A stretch of DNA of 10,783 nucleotides from Streptosporangiaceae bacterium (GCA_030045215.1 JASIBJ010000453.1:1-10783); one strand, 5' to 3'; counted from the first letter of the stretch, positions 1-5,374 are shown. The notes: a model not told the origin generated them from the letters alone. Numbers and translations: made by a program.

Positions 1-163
1 GAGTTGTCCCGCGTCCGGCACCGCCCGGCCTCGCCCAGCACTTACCCATCCGCCGGCGCGGCGCCAGCGGGTAGCGTGTCGGCAAGACGCTCAGGCTCCC
101 GCATCCAGCGCCTAGTCCCCTCCAGATCTGCGTTAAGCGGCCGGTCGCAGGGCCGGGAGCGGG

Positions 164-367
164 TTAGCCGGAGCCGACGTACGCTTCCCTCAGGTAGTCA
201 CTTACGGCCCGCTCCGGCACCCGGAACGATCGGCCGACCCTGATCGCCTCCAGTTCGCCGGAGTGCACAAGCCGGTACACGGTCATCTTGGAAACGCGCA
301 TGATCGCGGCCACTTCGGCCACGGTCAGGAACCTGACGTCGCTGAGCGGAGTAGCTTCTGCTGCCAT
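164..367 (-). CDS. BldC/excisionase-family small HTH DNA-binding protein
   Basis: This 67-residue protein is almost entirely one MerR-like/excisionase helix-turn-helix. Residues about 13-60 carry the family pattern FLTVAEVAAIMRVSKMTVYR, then a wing with GRSFRVPE and a last helix VSDYLREA. Proteins of this family (BldC in Streptomyces, Rv0500A in M. tuberculosis) bind DNA directly, often as head-to-tail oligomers, and act as transcription regulators rather than true excisionases. The ATG at 367 is preceded by a purine-rich GGAAGAGG, 7 nt upstream. The gene lies just downstream of proC on the same strand; from memory, M. tuberculosis has the same order (proC, Rv0500A). No recombinase or phage gene is nearby, so an excisionase role is unlikely. 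The target genes cannot be told from sequence. Confidence 0.88.
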   Translation of the reverse strand: MAAEATPLSDVRFLTVAEVAAIMRVSKMTVYRLVHSGELEAIRVGRSFRVPERAVSDYLREAYVGSG

Positions 368-433
368 TGGTAGCCCTCTTCCGACCGAGCTGGTACGCCG
401 CGCGGGAGTGGCGCATCAGTCACGCCCGTCTCC

Positions 434-461
434 AGCGTAAGTCCTGTATGGAAAAGGGCAA
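434..461 (-). promoter_or_regulatory. Possible promoter of the BldC-like gene
   Basis: On the minus strand, TTGCCC (461-456) and TACGCT (439-434) are separated by 16 nt, a plausible -35/-10 pair in an actinomycete. Transcription would start near 427 and give a leader of about 60 nt before the ATG at 367. The 198-bp gap to proC makes a separate promoter reasonable. This is inference from hexamer matches only. Confidence 0.35.
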
Positions 462-565
462 CCCGTGCGAGCTCTGCCAATTCACGAACCCATCCACAAC
501 GGCGCCAGCGGCCGTTCCCCAGTCATTCACCCGCGCCCGGCGGCGTGGGCCGGGGGCCGGGCTGA

Positions 566-1363
566 TCACCCGCCGCCGAGCTCCCGGCCCCGGTCCCTCG
601 CGGCCTCGATCGCGGCTAGTACCGCGGCCCTGACTCCGTGCCGCTCCAGTTCCCTGATCGCGTTGATGGTGGTGCCGCCAGGGGACGTCACCGCCTCGCG
701 CAGCAGCACCGGGTGTTCGCCGGAGTCGCGCAGCATCGTCGCGGCTCCGAATACGGCCTGCTTGACCATTTCCAGGGCGCTCGAGCGCGGCATTCCGAGC
801 AAGATTCCCGCGTCCACCATGGCTTCGACCAGGAAATACACGTAGGCAGGACCGCTACCAGACAGCGCCGTGGCCGCGTCCTGCTGAGACTCGGGAATCC
901 GCAGCACCTTGCCGACCGGGCGCAGCAACTGCTCGGCCCGGCGCAGGTGCTCCTCGGTGGCGCGGCTGCCCGGCGAGATAACGCTCATCGCCTCGTCGAC
1001 CAGCACCGGGGTGTTGGACATCACCCGGACGACCGGGACATCCTCGGCCAGCGCGCGGCCTATGAATGCCGTGGTGATCCCGGCCGCCACCGAAATCACC
1101 AGCTTGTCGGGCGTCACAGCCGGGCGGATCTCGTCCAGGAGCGCGGCCATGTCCTGCGGCTTCACCGCGATGATGAGAGTCTGCCCGCGTTGCGCGGCGG
1201 GCCCGGCCGACAGCACCTCGATGCCGTAGGCGTCCCGCAAATGCTGGGCCCGGCCGTCATCACGGACGGCGGCGATAATCTCACCAGGTGCCACGACTCC
1301 GGCTCGCAGCAACCCGGAGATCAGCGCCTCGCCCATTTGTCCGGCGCCTAGGACGGCAATCAT
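566..1363 (-). CDS. proC: Pyrroline-5-carboxylate reductase (ProC)
   Basis: The enzyme reduces 1-pyrroline-5-carboxylate to L-proline with NAD(P)H, the last step of proline synthesis in the cytoplasm. The 265-residue product has the usual family length. It opens with a Rossmann nucleotide-binding loop, VLGAGQMGEA at residues 4-13, followed by AVKPQD (65-70) and the C-terminal dimerisation/substrate region containing LSGSGPAYVYFLVEA (167-180) and VTSPGGTT (224-231). These are the classic P5C reductase signatures. The ATG at 1363 is preceded by TAGCAT-N6 and has no Shine-Dalgarno sequence, so a leaderless transcript is likely. It lies 44 bp downstream of a proline dehydrogenase gene on the same strand. 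Nothing looks truncated. Confidence 0.97.
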   Translation of the reverse strand: MIAVLGAGQMGEALISGLLRAGVVAPGEIIAAVRDDGRAQHLRDAYGIEVLSAGPAAQRGQTLIIAVKPQDMAALLDEIRPAVTPDKLVISVAAGITTAFIGRALAEDVPVVRVMSNTPVLVDEAMSVISPGSRATEEHLRRAEQLLRPVGKVLRIPESQQDAATALSGSGPAYVYFLVEAMVDAGILLGMPRSSALEMVKQAVFGAATMLRDSGEHPVLLREAVTSPGGTTINAIRELERHGVRAAVLAAIEAARDRGRELGGG

Positions 1364-1369
1364 CCTGGC

Positions 1370-1375
1370 ATGCTA
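1370..1375 (-). promoter_or_regulatory. -10 element of a leaderless proC promoter
   Basis: TAGCAT on the minus strand (1375-1370) is separated by six bases (GCCAGG) from the proC ATG. That spacing would place the transcription start on the A of the start codon. I see no good -35 element. This promoter would let proC be expressed apart from the proline dehydrogenase gene upstream. Confidence 0.55.
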
Positions 1376-1407
1376 CCGGGGCCCGGATTACGCCGACCGG
1401 AGCCGGG

Positions 1408-2343
1408 CTAGTGGCGGGTGGCCAGGGCCCTGAGGAAGAAGGCGAGGTTCGCCGGGCGCTCGGCGAGGCGGCGAACCAGGTAGCCATACCAGTCGCTTCC
1501 ATAGGGCAGATAGACCCTAACCCGCGCGCCGTCGGCGGCCAGCCTGGCCTGCTCGGCAGGCCGGATCCCGTACAGCATCTGGAATTCGAAACTGTCCTGT
1601 CCGCGCCCGCTCTGGCGAGCCCTGGCTCCGGCAATCGCGATCAGCCGCGGGTCGTGGGTGGCGAGCATCGGATAACCGGCCCCGTCAAGCAGGATTCGCA
1701 TGCACCTGGCGTAGGACAGGTCGACGTCCGCCTTCGCCGCAAGCCCCACGCCTTCCGGCGCCTTGTAGGCGCCCTTGCACAGCCGGACCCTCGATCCGGC
1801 CGTGGCGAGCTGCCGACAGTCGTCCGCGCTGCGGCGCAGGTATGACTGGATGACGCAGCCCAGGTCGGGGAAGTCGGCCCTCAGCTCGCCGACCATTCGC
1901 AGCGTCGCCTCCACCCTCGGGTGGTCCTCCATGTCGACGGTCACCGTAGTTCCGGCGTTCCTGGCCGCGGCCGCGATCCTCGAGATGTTCTCCGTTGCCG
2001 TCTTCTGGCCGTGTTCGGCCAGTCCGAGGCCGACGGCGGTCGGCTTGACCGAGACCTCCGCCCGGCCGCCGATCGCCAGGCCGGCCGCGGATAGCTGGCC
2101 GATGAGGCGGACGTACTCCTCCGCCACGCCCGCAGCCTGCTCGGGATCGACGGTGTCCTCGCCGAGGAAATCGATGCTGACATCGAGACCGTCGGTTACC
2201 AGCCGCTCGGAGACGGTAAGGGCGTCGGCAGCCGTCTCGCCGGCAACGAACCTGGCCACGACGTCGCGCGTGAGCGGGTTAGCCATGATCAGCTCACGAG
2301 CCTGAGTACTGGCCGACAGGGCCAGGAGCACTTGGCGCAGCAC
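1408..2343 (-). CDS. putB: Proline dehydrogenase, monofunctional, FAD-dependent
   Basis: This 311-residue enzyme would oxidise L-proline to P5C, passing electrons from FAD to the respiratory chain; it is the first step of proline breakdown. The TIM-barrel motifs of the PRODH family are in order: VSVKPTAVGL (97-106), TVDMED (135-140), QSYLRR (166-171), RLCKGAYK (187-194), ATHD (228-231), FEFQMLYG (252-259) and the C-terminal helix YGSDWYGYLVRRLAERPAN, whose arginine pair binds proline. The length fits the single-function form rather than PutA; the P5C dehydrogenase partner is not in this window. The GTG at 2343 was chosen because GGAGG lies 9 nt upstream. The gene follows ygfZ by 45 bp. Names in use include putB and pruB. 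Confidence 0.94.
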   Translation of the reverse strand: MLRQVLLALSASTQARELIMANPLTRDVVARFVAGETAADALTVSERLVTDGLDVSIDFLGEDTVDPEQAAGVAEEYVRLIGQLSAAGLAIGGRAEVSVKPTAVGLGLAEHGQKTATENISRIAAAARNAGTTVTVDMEDHPRVEATLRMVGELRADFPDLGCVIQSYLRRSADDCRQLATAGSRVRLCKGAYKAPEGVGLAAKADVDLSYARCMRILLDGAGYPMLATHDPRLIAIAGARARQSGRGQDSFEFQMLYGIRPAEQARLAADGARVRVYLPYGSDWYGYLVRRLAERPANLAFFLRALATRH

Positions 2344-2352
2344 TGCGGGTGA

Positions 2353-2357
2353 CCTCC
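2353..2357 (-). promoter_or_regulatory. Ribosome binding site fixing the proline dehydrogenase start
   Basis: GGAGG on the minus strand (2357-2353) lies 9 nt before the GTG at 2343. It supports this non-ATG start over a later start inside the conserved domain, and it contrasts with the leaderless-type starts of the flanking ygfZ and proC genes. Confidence 0.75.
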
Positions 2358-2388
2358 AGTGAACAGCGTTGTCCGCTGTCGGCTCAGG

Positions 2389-3426
2389 CTACTCGCGAGG
2401 ACGCCCGATAAGGTCGCCACGCGGGCGTTTGAGGGTGATCTCCACATTAGCCCCTGCGTCCGGCGAGACAATGACCTCCTGGGCCGCGGCTATGCCGTCG
2501 GCCTGCAGCGTGGCCTCGGTTGGCACCGTGCGCTTGACCAGCGCCAGCGCGATCGGCCCGAGCTCGTAGTGACGCCCAGAGGATCCGACGAAACCGACGT
2601 CGGCGTCGCCAAGCCGCACGGAGCTGCCGTGGGCAGGCAGTCGGTCCTCGCTGCCGTCGAGGTGCAGCAGCACTAGCCTGCGCGGCGGGTGACCCAGGTT
2701 GTGCACGCGCGCCACCGTCTCCTGGCCGCGATAGCAGCCCTTGTTGAGGTGCACGGCGGTCTCGATCCAGCCCACCTCGTGCGGGATCGTGCGTTGGTCG
2801 GTGTCCAGTCCGAGCCGGGGCCGCCCGGCCGCGATCCGCAGCGCCTCGTGCGCCCATATGCCCGCGAGGGCAGCGCCGGAAGACCGAAGCCGTGCCACCA
2901 CATCCGGCAGGCTGGCCCTCGCGATGATGAGGTCTGTCGTGGCACCGGTCTTGATCTGCGCCTGCGTCGCGATGTCGAATCTGGCCGGGGTAGCCGGACC
3001 CAGGACAGTCAGCACGGCGTAGTCGGCCGACACGTCCTCCGCCTCAACCCGCAGCATGAACTTCATCGAGGTCAGGAACTCCAGCAGCCCGGCGGCGGTG
3101 CCCGGCTCGACGTGCGCCCAGATTGCCGTGCCGTCGTCGGTCAGCGTGAGATGGTGCTCTATCCGGCCTTGCGGACTCAGCACCAGCGTCTGCGCGCCCT
3201 CACCTGGAGCGAGCCGCTCTAGGTGCTGCGTCGAGAGACTGTGCAGCCACCCGAGCCGATCAGGGCCGGAGATCTTCAGAACGGGCCGGTGCGACACGTC
3301 CACGACGCCCCACCCCGCAACGATTGCCCGCTGCTCGGCGTACGGGTCACCGTAGTGGGCCGCGACCCCCGAGTCAGGCGGGTCCGCCGGGACGGCACCA
3401 GGCTCGGCCAGCAACGGGCTGTTCAC
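2389..3426 (-). CDS. ygfZ: YgfZ/GcvT-like folate-binding protein for Fe-S enzyme maintenance
   Basis: The 345-residue protein belongs to the GcvT-fold YgfZ/COG0354 family. These proteins support assembly or repair of certain [4Fe-4S] enzymes and bind tetrahydrofolate. The family signature K-G-C-Y-x-G-Q-E is at residues 229-236, preceded by IPHEVGWIETAVHLN. The N-terminal half holds the GcvT-like ISGPDRLGWLHSLSTQ segment (52-67). The lone cysteine of the signature is C231, the residue expected to be functional. No other glycine-cleavage gene is nearby, which favours YgfZ over GcvT. The GTG at 3426 is preceded by TAGCCT-N6 with no ribosome binding site, suggesting a leaderless message. It lies between nur with its repeat array and the proline dehydrogenase gene. 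Confidence 0.92.
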   Translation of the reverse strand: MNSPLLAEPGAVPADPPDSGVAAHYGDPYAEQRAIVAGWGVVDVSHRPVLKISGPDRLGWLHSLSTQHLERLAPGEGAQTLVLSPQGRIEHHLTLTDDGTAIWAHVEPGTAAGLLEFLTSMKFMLRVEAEDVSADYAVLTVLGPATPARFDIATQAQIKTGATTDLIIARASLPDVVARLRSSGAALAGIWAHEALRIAAGRPRLGLDTDQRTIPHEVGWIETAVHLNKGCYRGQETVARVHNLGHPPRRLVLLHLDGSEDRLPAHGSSVRLGDADVGFVGSSGRHYELGPIALALVKRTVPTEATLQADGIAAAQEVIVSPDAGANVEITLKRPRGDLIGRPRE

Positions 3427-3432
3427 GATCCA

Positions 3433-3438
3433 AGGCTA
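3433..3438 (-). promoter_or_regulatory. -10 element of a leaderless ygfZ promoter
   Basis: TAGCCT on the minus strand (3438-3433) is followed by six bases (TGGATC) and the GTG at 3426. The spacing fits a start on the first base of the codon. It lies just past the repeat array, so ygfZ need not depend on readthrough from nur. Confidence 0.5.
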
Positions 3439-3470
3439 TGCGGCCGGGTGCGCTCTGCAAGCCCAGGGGA

Positions 3471-3649
3471 CCTACGGCCGGCAGCTGTCAGCCTGGGGGA
3501 CGACCCCCGTACCCCGACGGCCTACGGCCGGCAGCTGTCAGCCCGGGGGACGACCCCCGTACCCCCGTACCCCCGACGGCCTACGGCCGGCAGCTGTCAG
3601 CCCGGGGGACGACCCCCGTACCCCCGTACCCCCGACGGCCTACGGCCGA
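3471..3649. repeat. GC-rich tandem repeat array, units of 50/59/59 bp plus a 10-bp partial
   Basis: Three head-to-tail units start with CCTACGGCCGGCAGCTGTCA at 3471, 3521 and 3580, and a fourth copy breaks off after about 10 bases (3639-3648). The second and third units look identical; the first is 9 bp shorter because it lacks one CCCCCGTA-like step and has one base change. Each unit holds a CGGGGG-ACGA-CCCCCG hairpin (3544-3559 in unit 2, 3603-3618 in unit 3, with a T-G pair in unit 1). Units 2 and 3 each hold three C5 runs separated by GTA, which are G5 runs on the transcribed minus strand. The array fills the gap between nur and ygfZ and reaches into the end of nur. It has no coding signal and could help end nur transcription, but no U tract is present. 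Confidence 0.93.
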
Positions 3650-4053
3650 CAGGAGGAACACAGCCCGAAGACGGTCAGGTGCCCGACATCGGTGAGGAAA
3701 CCCTCGGTCCGGTCCAGCGCCGCTACCAAGGGCGCCGCGGCCGCCTTGTCGAGCTCGGTGATGCGTTCGCACTGCTGACAGACCAGGTGCACGTGCTCGG
3801 CCTCGGCGGCCAGGTGATAACGCGGGGCGCCGTGGCTGAGGTGGGTGTGGGTGACCAGGCCCAGCTGCTCGAGCAACTCGAGCGTCCGGTAGACGGTGGA
3901 GACGTTCACCCCGCGGGCGGTCTGCCGGACATCGGCAAAGATCTCCTCGGGGGTCGCGTGCTTAAGCCTGGATACGGCTTCCAGAACCAGCTGGCGCTGT
4001 GGGGTGACGCGATATCCGCTAGCCCGCAGCGTGTCATCCCACTTCTGCGTCAT
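3640..4053 (-). CDS. nur: Fur-family metalloregulator, nickel-responsive Nur type
   Basis: The 137-residue protein is a Fur-family repressor with an N-terminal winged helix (residues about 1-80, DNA-reading segment VSTVYRTLELLEQLGLV) and a C-terminal metal/dimerisation domain. It resembles S. coelicolor Nur as I recall it, including LTPQRQLVLEAV-type and HLSHGAPRYHL segments. Nur represses nickel uptake genes and the Fe-superoxide dismutase when nickel is present. The residues matching the Nur nickel site are present: H69, H71 and H125. Of the second site, H32, H87 and H89 are kept, but the residue matching Nur H86 is alanine (A85). Two CxxC pairs occur, C92/C95 and C132/C135. The ATG at 4053 has TAGACT-N6 upstream and no ribosome binding site. 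The last two codons and the stop lie in the adjacent repeat array. Zur or another Fur relative is the main alternative. Confidence 0.85.
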   Translation of the reverse strand: MTQKWDDTLRASGYRVTPQRQLVLEAVSRLKHATPEEIFADVRQTARGVNVSTVYRTLELLEQLGLVTHTHLSHGAPRYHLAAEAEHVHLVCQQCERITELDKAAAAPLVAALDRTEGFLTDVGHLTVFGLCSSCRP

Positions 4054-4059
4054 AGACCG

Positions 4060-4065
4060 AGTCTA
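4060..4065 (-). promoter_or_regulatory. -10 element of a leaderless nur promoter
   Basis: TAGACT on the minus strand (4065-4060) is followed by CGGTCT and then the nur ATG at 4053. No purine-rich ribosome binding site precedes the ATG. I found no convincing TTGCAA-type Nur operator around it, so self-regulation is not shown. Confidence 0.55.
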
Positions 4066-4088
4066 GTGACGGCCAGACGATAACGCGC

Positions 4089-4126
4089 TTGCCTGCGGCA
4101 GCCGCCCTGACGTAGCGTTCACGCTA
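4089..4126 (+). promoter_or_regulatory. Promoter-like hexamers with a palindrome, upstream of the structured RNA
   Basis: TTGCCT (4089-4094) and TAGCGT (4113-4118) are 18 nt apart, a fair -35/-10 pair for an actinomycete. The -10 is half of a perfect inverted repeat, TAGCGT-TC-ACGCTA (4113-4126), which could be an operator. Transcription would start near 4125, a few bases before the long Shine-Dalgarno sequence. If transcription starts earlier, the palindrome would instead be a small 5' hairpin. Confidence 0.4.
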
Positions 4127-4153
4127 ACGCAGGAAAGGAGGTGGTCCAACAGA

Positions 4154-4192
4154 ATGCATAGATGTCGGACTTGCGAGGTGGCTGTCAGCTAG
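4154..4192 (+). CDS. Possible 12-codon leader peptide with CxxC
   Basis: ATG at 4154 opens a 12-codon frame, MHRCRTCEVAVS, ending in TAG at 4190-4192. The GGAGG core of a very strong ribosome binding site (4137-4141) is 12 nt upstream, longer than ideal. Two of twelve codons are cysteine. The stop codon lies within the left arm of the 14-bp stem, so a ribosome ending there would open that stem. A second ATG at 4162, in another frame, gives a 20-codon ORF ending TGA but is too far from the Shine-Dalgarno sequence. Whether either is translated is unknown. Confidence 0.35.
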   Translation: MHRCRTCEVAVS

Positions 4193-4252
4193 CCGCCGCC
4201 TGCGTGAACCCTGAGCGCTGCTGAGGTGATGGCGGCGGTTGGCTAATTCACG
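4187..4252 (+). other. Possible H-type pseudoknot inside the structured RNA
   Basis: The bases at 4187-4200 pair with 4231-4244 over 14 positions, 12 Watson-Crick and 2 G-U. The loop segment CGTGAA (4203-4208) is the exact complement of TTCACG (4247-4252) just past the stem. Allowing one bulged G, the pairing extends to CTGCGTGAA/TTCACGGCAG. The loop also holds a hairpin (CCTGAGC/GCTGAGG). This was seen by eye, not folded by software. Confidence 0.45.
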
Positions 4253-4336
4253 GCAGACACCGGACCCCCGGGCCGACCGGCCTGTCCAGCCGGTCCCCGT
4301 TGGCCATTCTTACTTTTGGGTAAGTTTGCGCTGCGG

Positions 4337-4359
4337 GAGAAGCCCGGGGGCTTCTCTTT
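4337..4359 (+). terminator. Intrinsic terminator between the structured RNA and the peptidase gene
   Basis: GAGAAGCC (4337-4344), loop CGGG, and GGCTTCTC (4349-4356) form a perfect 8-bp stem followed at once by TTTAT. T-runs after hairpins are rare in this GC-rich window, so the match is meaningful. It points rightward and sits before, not after, the peptidase gene at 4472. Confidence 0.75.
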
Positions 4360-4471
4360 ATCGGCGACGCGCCCCGTCTCACGGGATAATGACCACTGCC
4401 CGGCCCGCCCGCTGCCACGAGCGCTGACAGCGCGGAAGGCCACCCCCGGTGTCGCCTGAGGAAGCCTGCCC

Positions 4472-5374
4472 ATGACGTCAGCCCGCCGCGCCTGTCTCGC
4501 TGCCGTCGTCACCGCCGCGCTGGTGCTGACGGCTGCCGGAGGAGGACACCTCGTTCCCGCCCAACACCGCGGTCAATGGGCAGCCGCGCCGGCGACGGCA
4601 TGGCCCGGAGGGCCGATCGTGCGCGTCAGCTTGCCGCACGCCGCGGCGGCGGCCGAGCCGGCCGTCAGCAACATCAGCTCGCTGGGATCACTGAACTGGG
4701 CCGGCTATGCAGTCAACCGCACGGGCGTCCGCTTCGACTCCGTCCAGGCCACATTCTTCGTGCCGTACCTGACCTGTTCGAAGGCGCTTGGCCTGACCCT
4801 GTCATCGGACTGGGCCGGGTTAGATGGGTTCGTCGGCAAGCCGGACTCGGTGGAGCAGGGCGGGGTCGGCGCTGACTGCAGCGCTGCCGGAAAGGCCACG
4901 TATTACGCGTGGTGGGAGATGTTCCCCGAGCCGGCGACGAAGGCCGCGCTCATTGTCCGCGCCGGTAACTCGATCACCGCCGTGGTCTCCTACGACCCCG
5001 CGCACAAGGACTTCCGCATCACGCTCACCGACAACACCACGGGCGGGCGGTTCTCGGTGACGCGCAGCTGCCCCGACGTCAAGATCAACAAAAAGGCGGT
5101 GACCTGCCCGCGCAGCTCGGCCGAGGTGATCTCCGAGGCCCCGGCCACCGGCACAAGCGCGCAGAAGGTGGTCATCGCCCATCTGTCCGACTACGACGCG
5201 GTGAGCTTCGGCGTGGTCGCTATTGGTGACGCCTCCGGGCAGCGCGGGGCGCTCGTATCCGGTCACTGGAGCACGACCAGGATCATCCAGCTGCGCTCGT
5301 CGGGCGCGATAGTCGCGCTGCCGACGGCGACGCAGGCCGCGACGTTCGACAACTACTGGTTGCGGGAGAACTGA
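4472..5374 (+). CDS. Secreted G1-family (eqolisin) glutamic endopeptidase
   Basis: The 300-residue protein starts with a signal peptide (RR at 5-6, hydrophobic run about 8-22) and an Ala/Pro-rich stretch to about 65 that may be a propeptide. The mature domain has the G1 peptidase (Peptidase_A4) pattern: LNWAGYAV (74-81), SDWAGLDGF (112-120), catalytic glutamine Q129 in SVEQGG, aromatic YYAWWEMFPE (144-153), and the glutamate region SAEVISEAP (216-224), where E218 is the likely catalytic glutamate. C102/C136 and C200/C212 may form disulfides. G1 enzymes cut proteins at acidic pH outside the cell. Translation starts at ATG 4472, with GAGGA 9 nt upstream. The gene stands alone on the plus strand, just after a structured RNA and terminator, and converges with the nitrobindin gene. 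Confidence 0.87.
   Translation: MTSARRACLAAVVTAALVLTAAGGGHLVPAQHRGQWAAAPATAWPGGPIVRVSLPHAAAAAEPAVSNISSLGSLNWAGYAVNRTGVRFDSVQATFFVPYLTCSKALGLTLSSDWAGLDGFVGKPDSVEQGGVGADCSAAGKATYYAWWEMFPEPATKAALIVRAGNSITAVVSYDPAHKDFRITLTDNTTGGRFSVTRSCPDVKINKKAVTCPRSSAEVISEAPATGTSAQKVVIAHLSDYDAVSFGVVAIGDASGQRGALVSGHWSTTRIIQLRSSGAIVALPTATQAATFDNYWLREN

Larger units (their letters stand above)
4125..4360 (+). ncRNA. Candidate structured RNA (small RNA or terminator-type leader)
   Basis: This stretch has the parts of a discrete transcript. It contains a promoter-like pair at its left edge, AGGAAAGGAGGTGGTCC (4131-4147), a 12-codon ORF (4154-4192), a 14-bp stem with two G-U pairs (4187-4200 with 4231-4244), and an inner hairpin CCTGAGC/GCTGAGG with one mismatch. 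A pseudoknot pairing (4203-4208 with 4247-4252), a 7-bp hairpin GACCGGC/GCCGGTC (4275-4281, 4289-4295), a 5-bp hairpin CTTAC/GTAAG (4309-4324) and a terminator (4337-4359) follow. GAGGTG(G/A) occurs three times (4138, 4175, 4223). It ends 112 bp before a secreted peptidase gene on the same strand. I do not recognise it as a known riboswitch; cobalamin and ydaO motifs do not fit. The start is estimated. Confidence 0.5.

Noticed and set aside
42..104. 20-codon minus-strand ORF (MREPERLADTLPAGAAPADG) downstream of the BldC-like gene
   Set aside because: GGAGG is 14 nt or more upstream, there is no promoter hexamer, and no recognisable product; too weak to call a gene.
4..243. 79-codon plus-strand open frame at the left edge
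   Set aside because: Ser/Arg/Pro-rich composition typical of GC-rich shadow frames, no domain, and it overlaps the end of the BldC-like gene on the other strand.
164..367. Phage excisionase marking an integrated element
   Set aside because: No integrase, attachment-site repeats or phage genes are near, and the position next to proC matches the chromosomal BldC-like gene of other actinobacteria.
3471..3649. CRISPR array
   Set aside because: The units are directly adjacent copies with no unique spacers and contain hairpin and C-run steps; this is a tandem repeat.
3223..4083. 286-codon plus-strand open frame containing repeated Pro/Gly/Arg peptide units
   Set aside because: The repeats come from the DNA array at 3471-3649, and the rest is the antisense of nur and ygfZ, which have clear family motifs.
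4125..4360. Cobalamin or ydaO-type riboswitch
   Set aside because: The B12-box and the conserved ydaO core sequences are not present.
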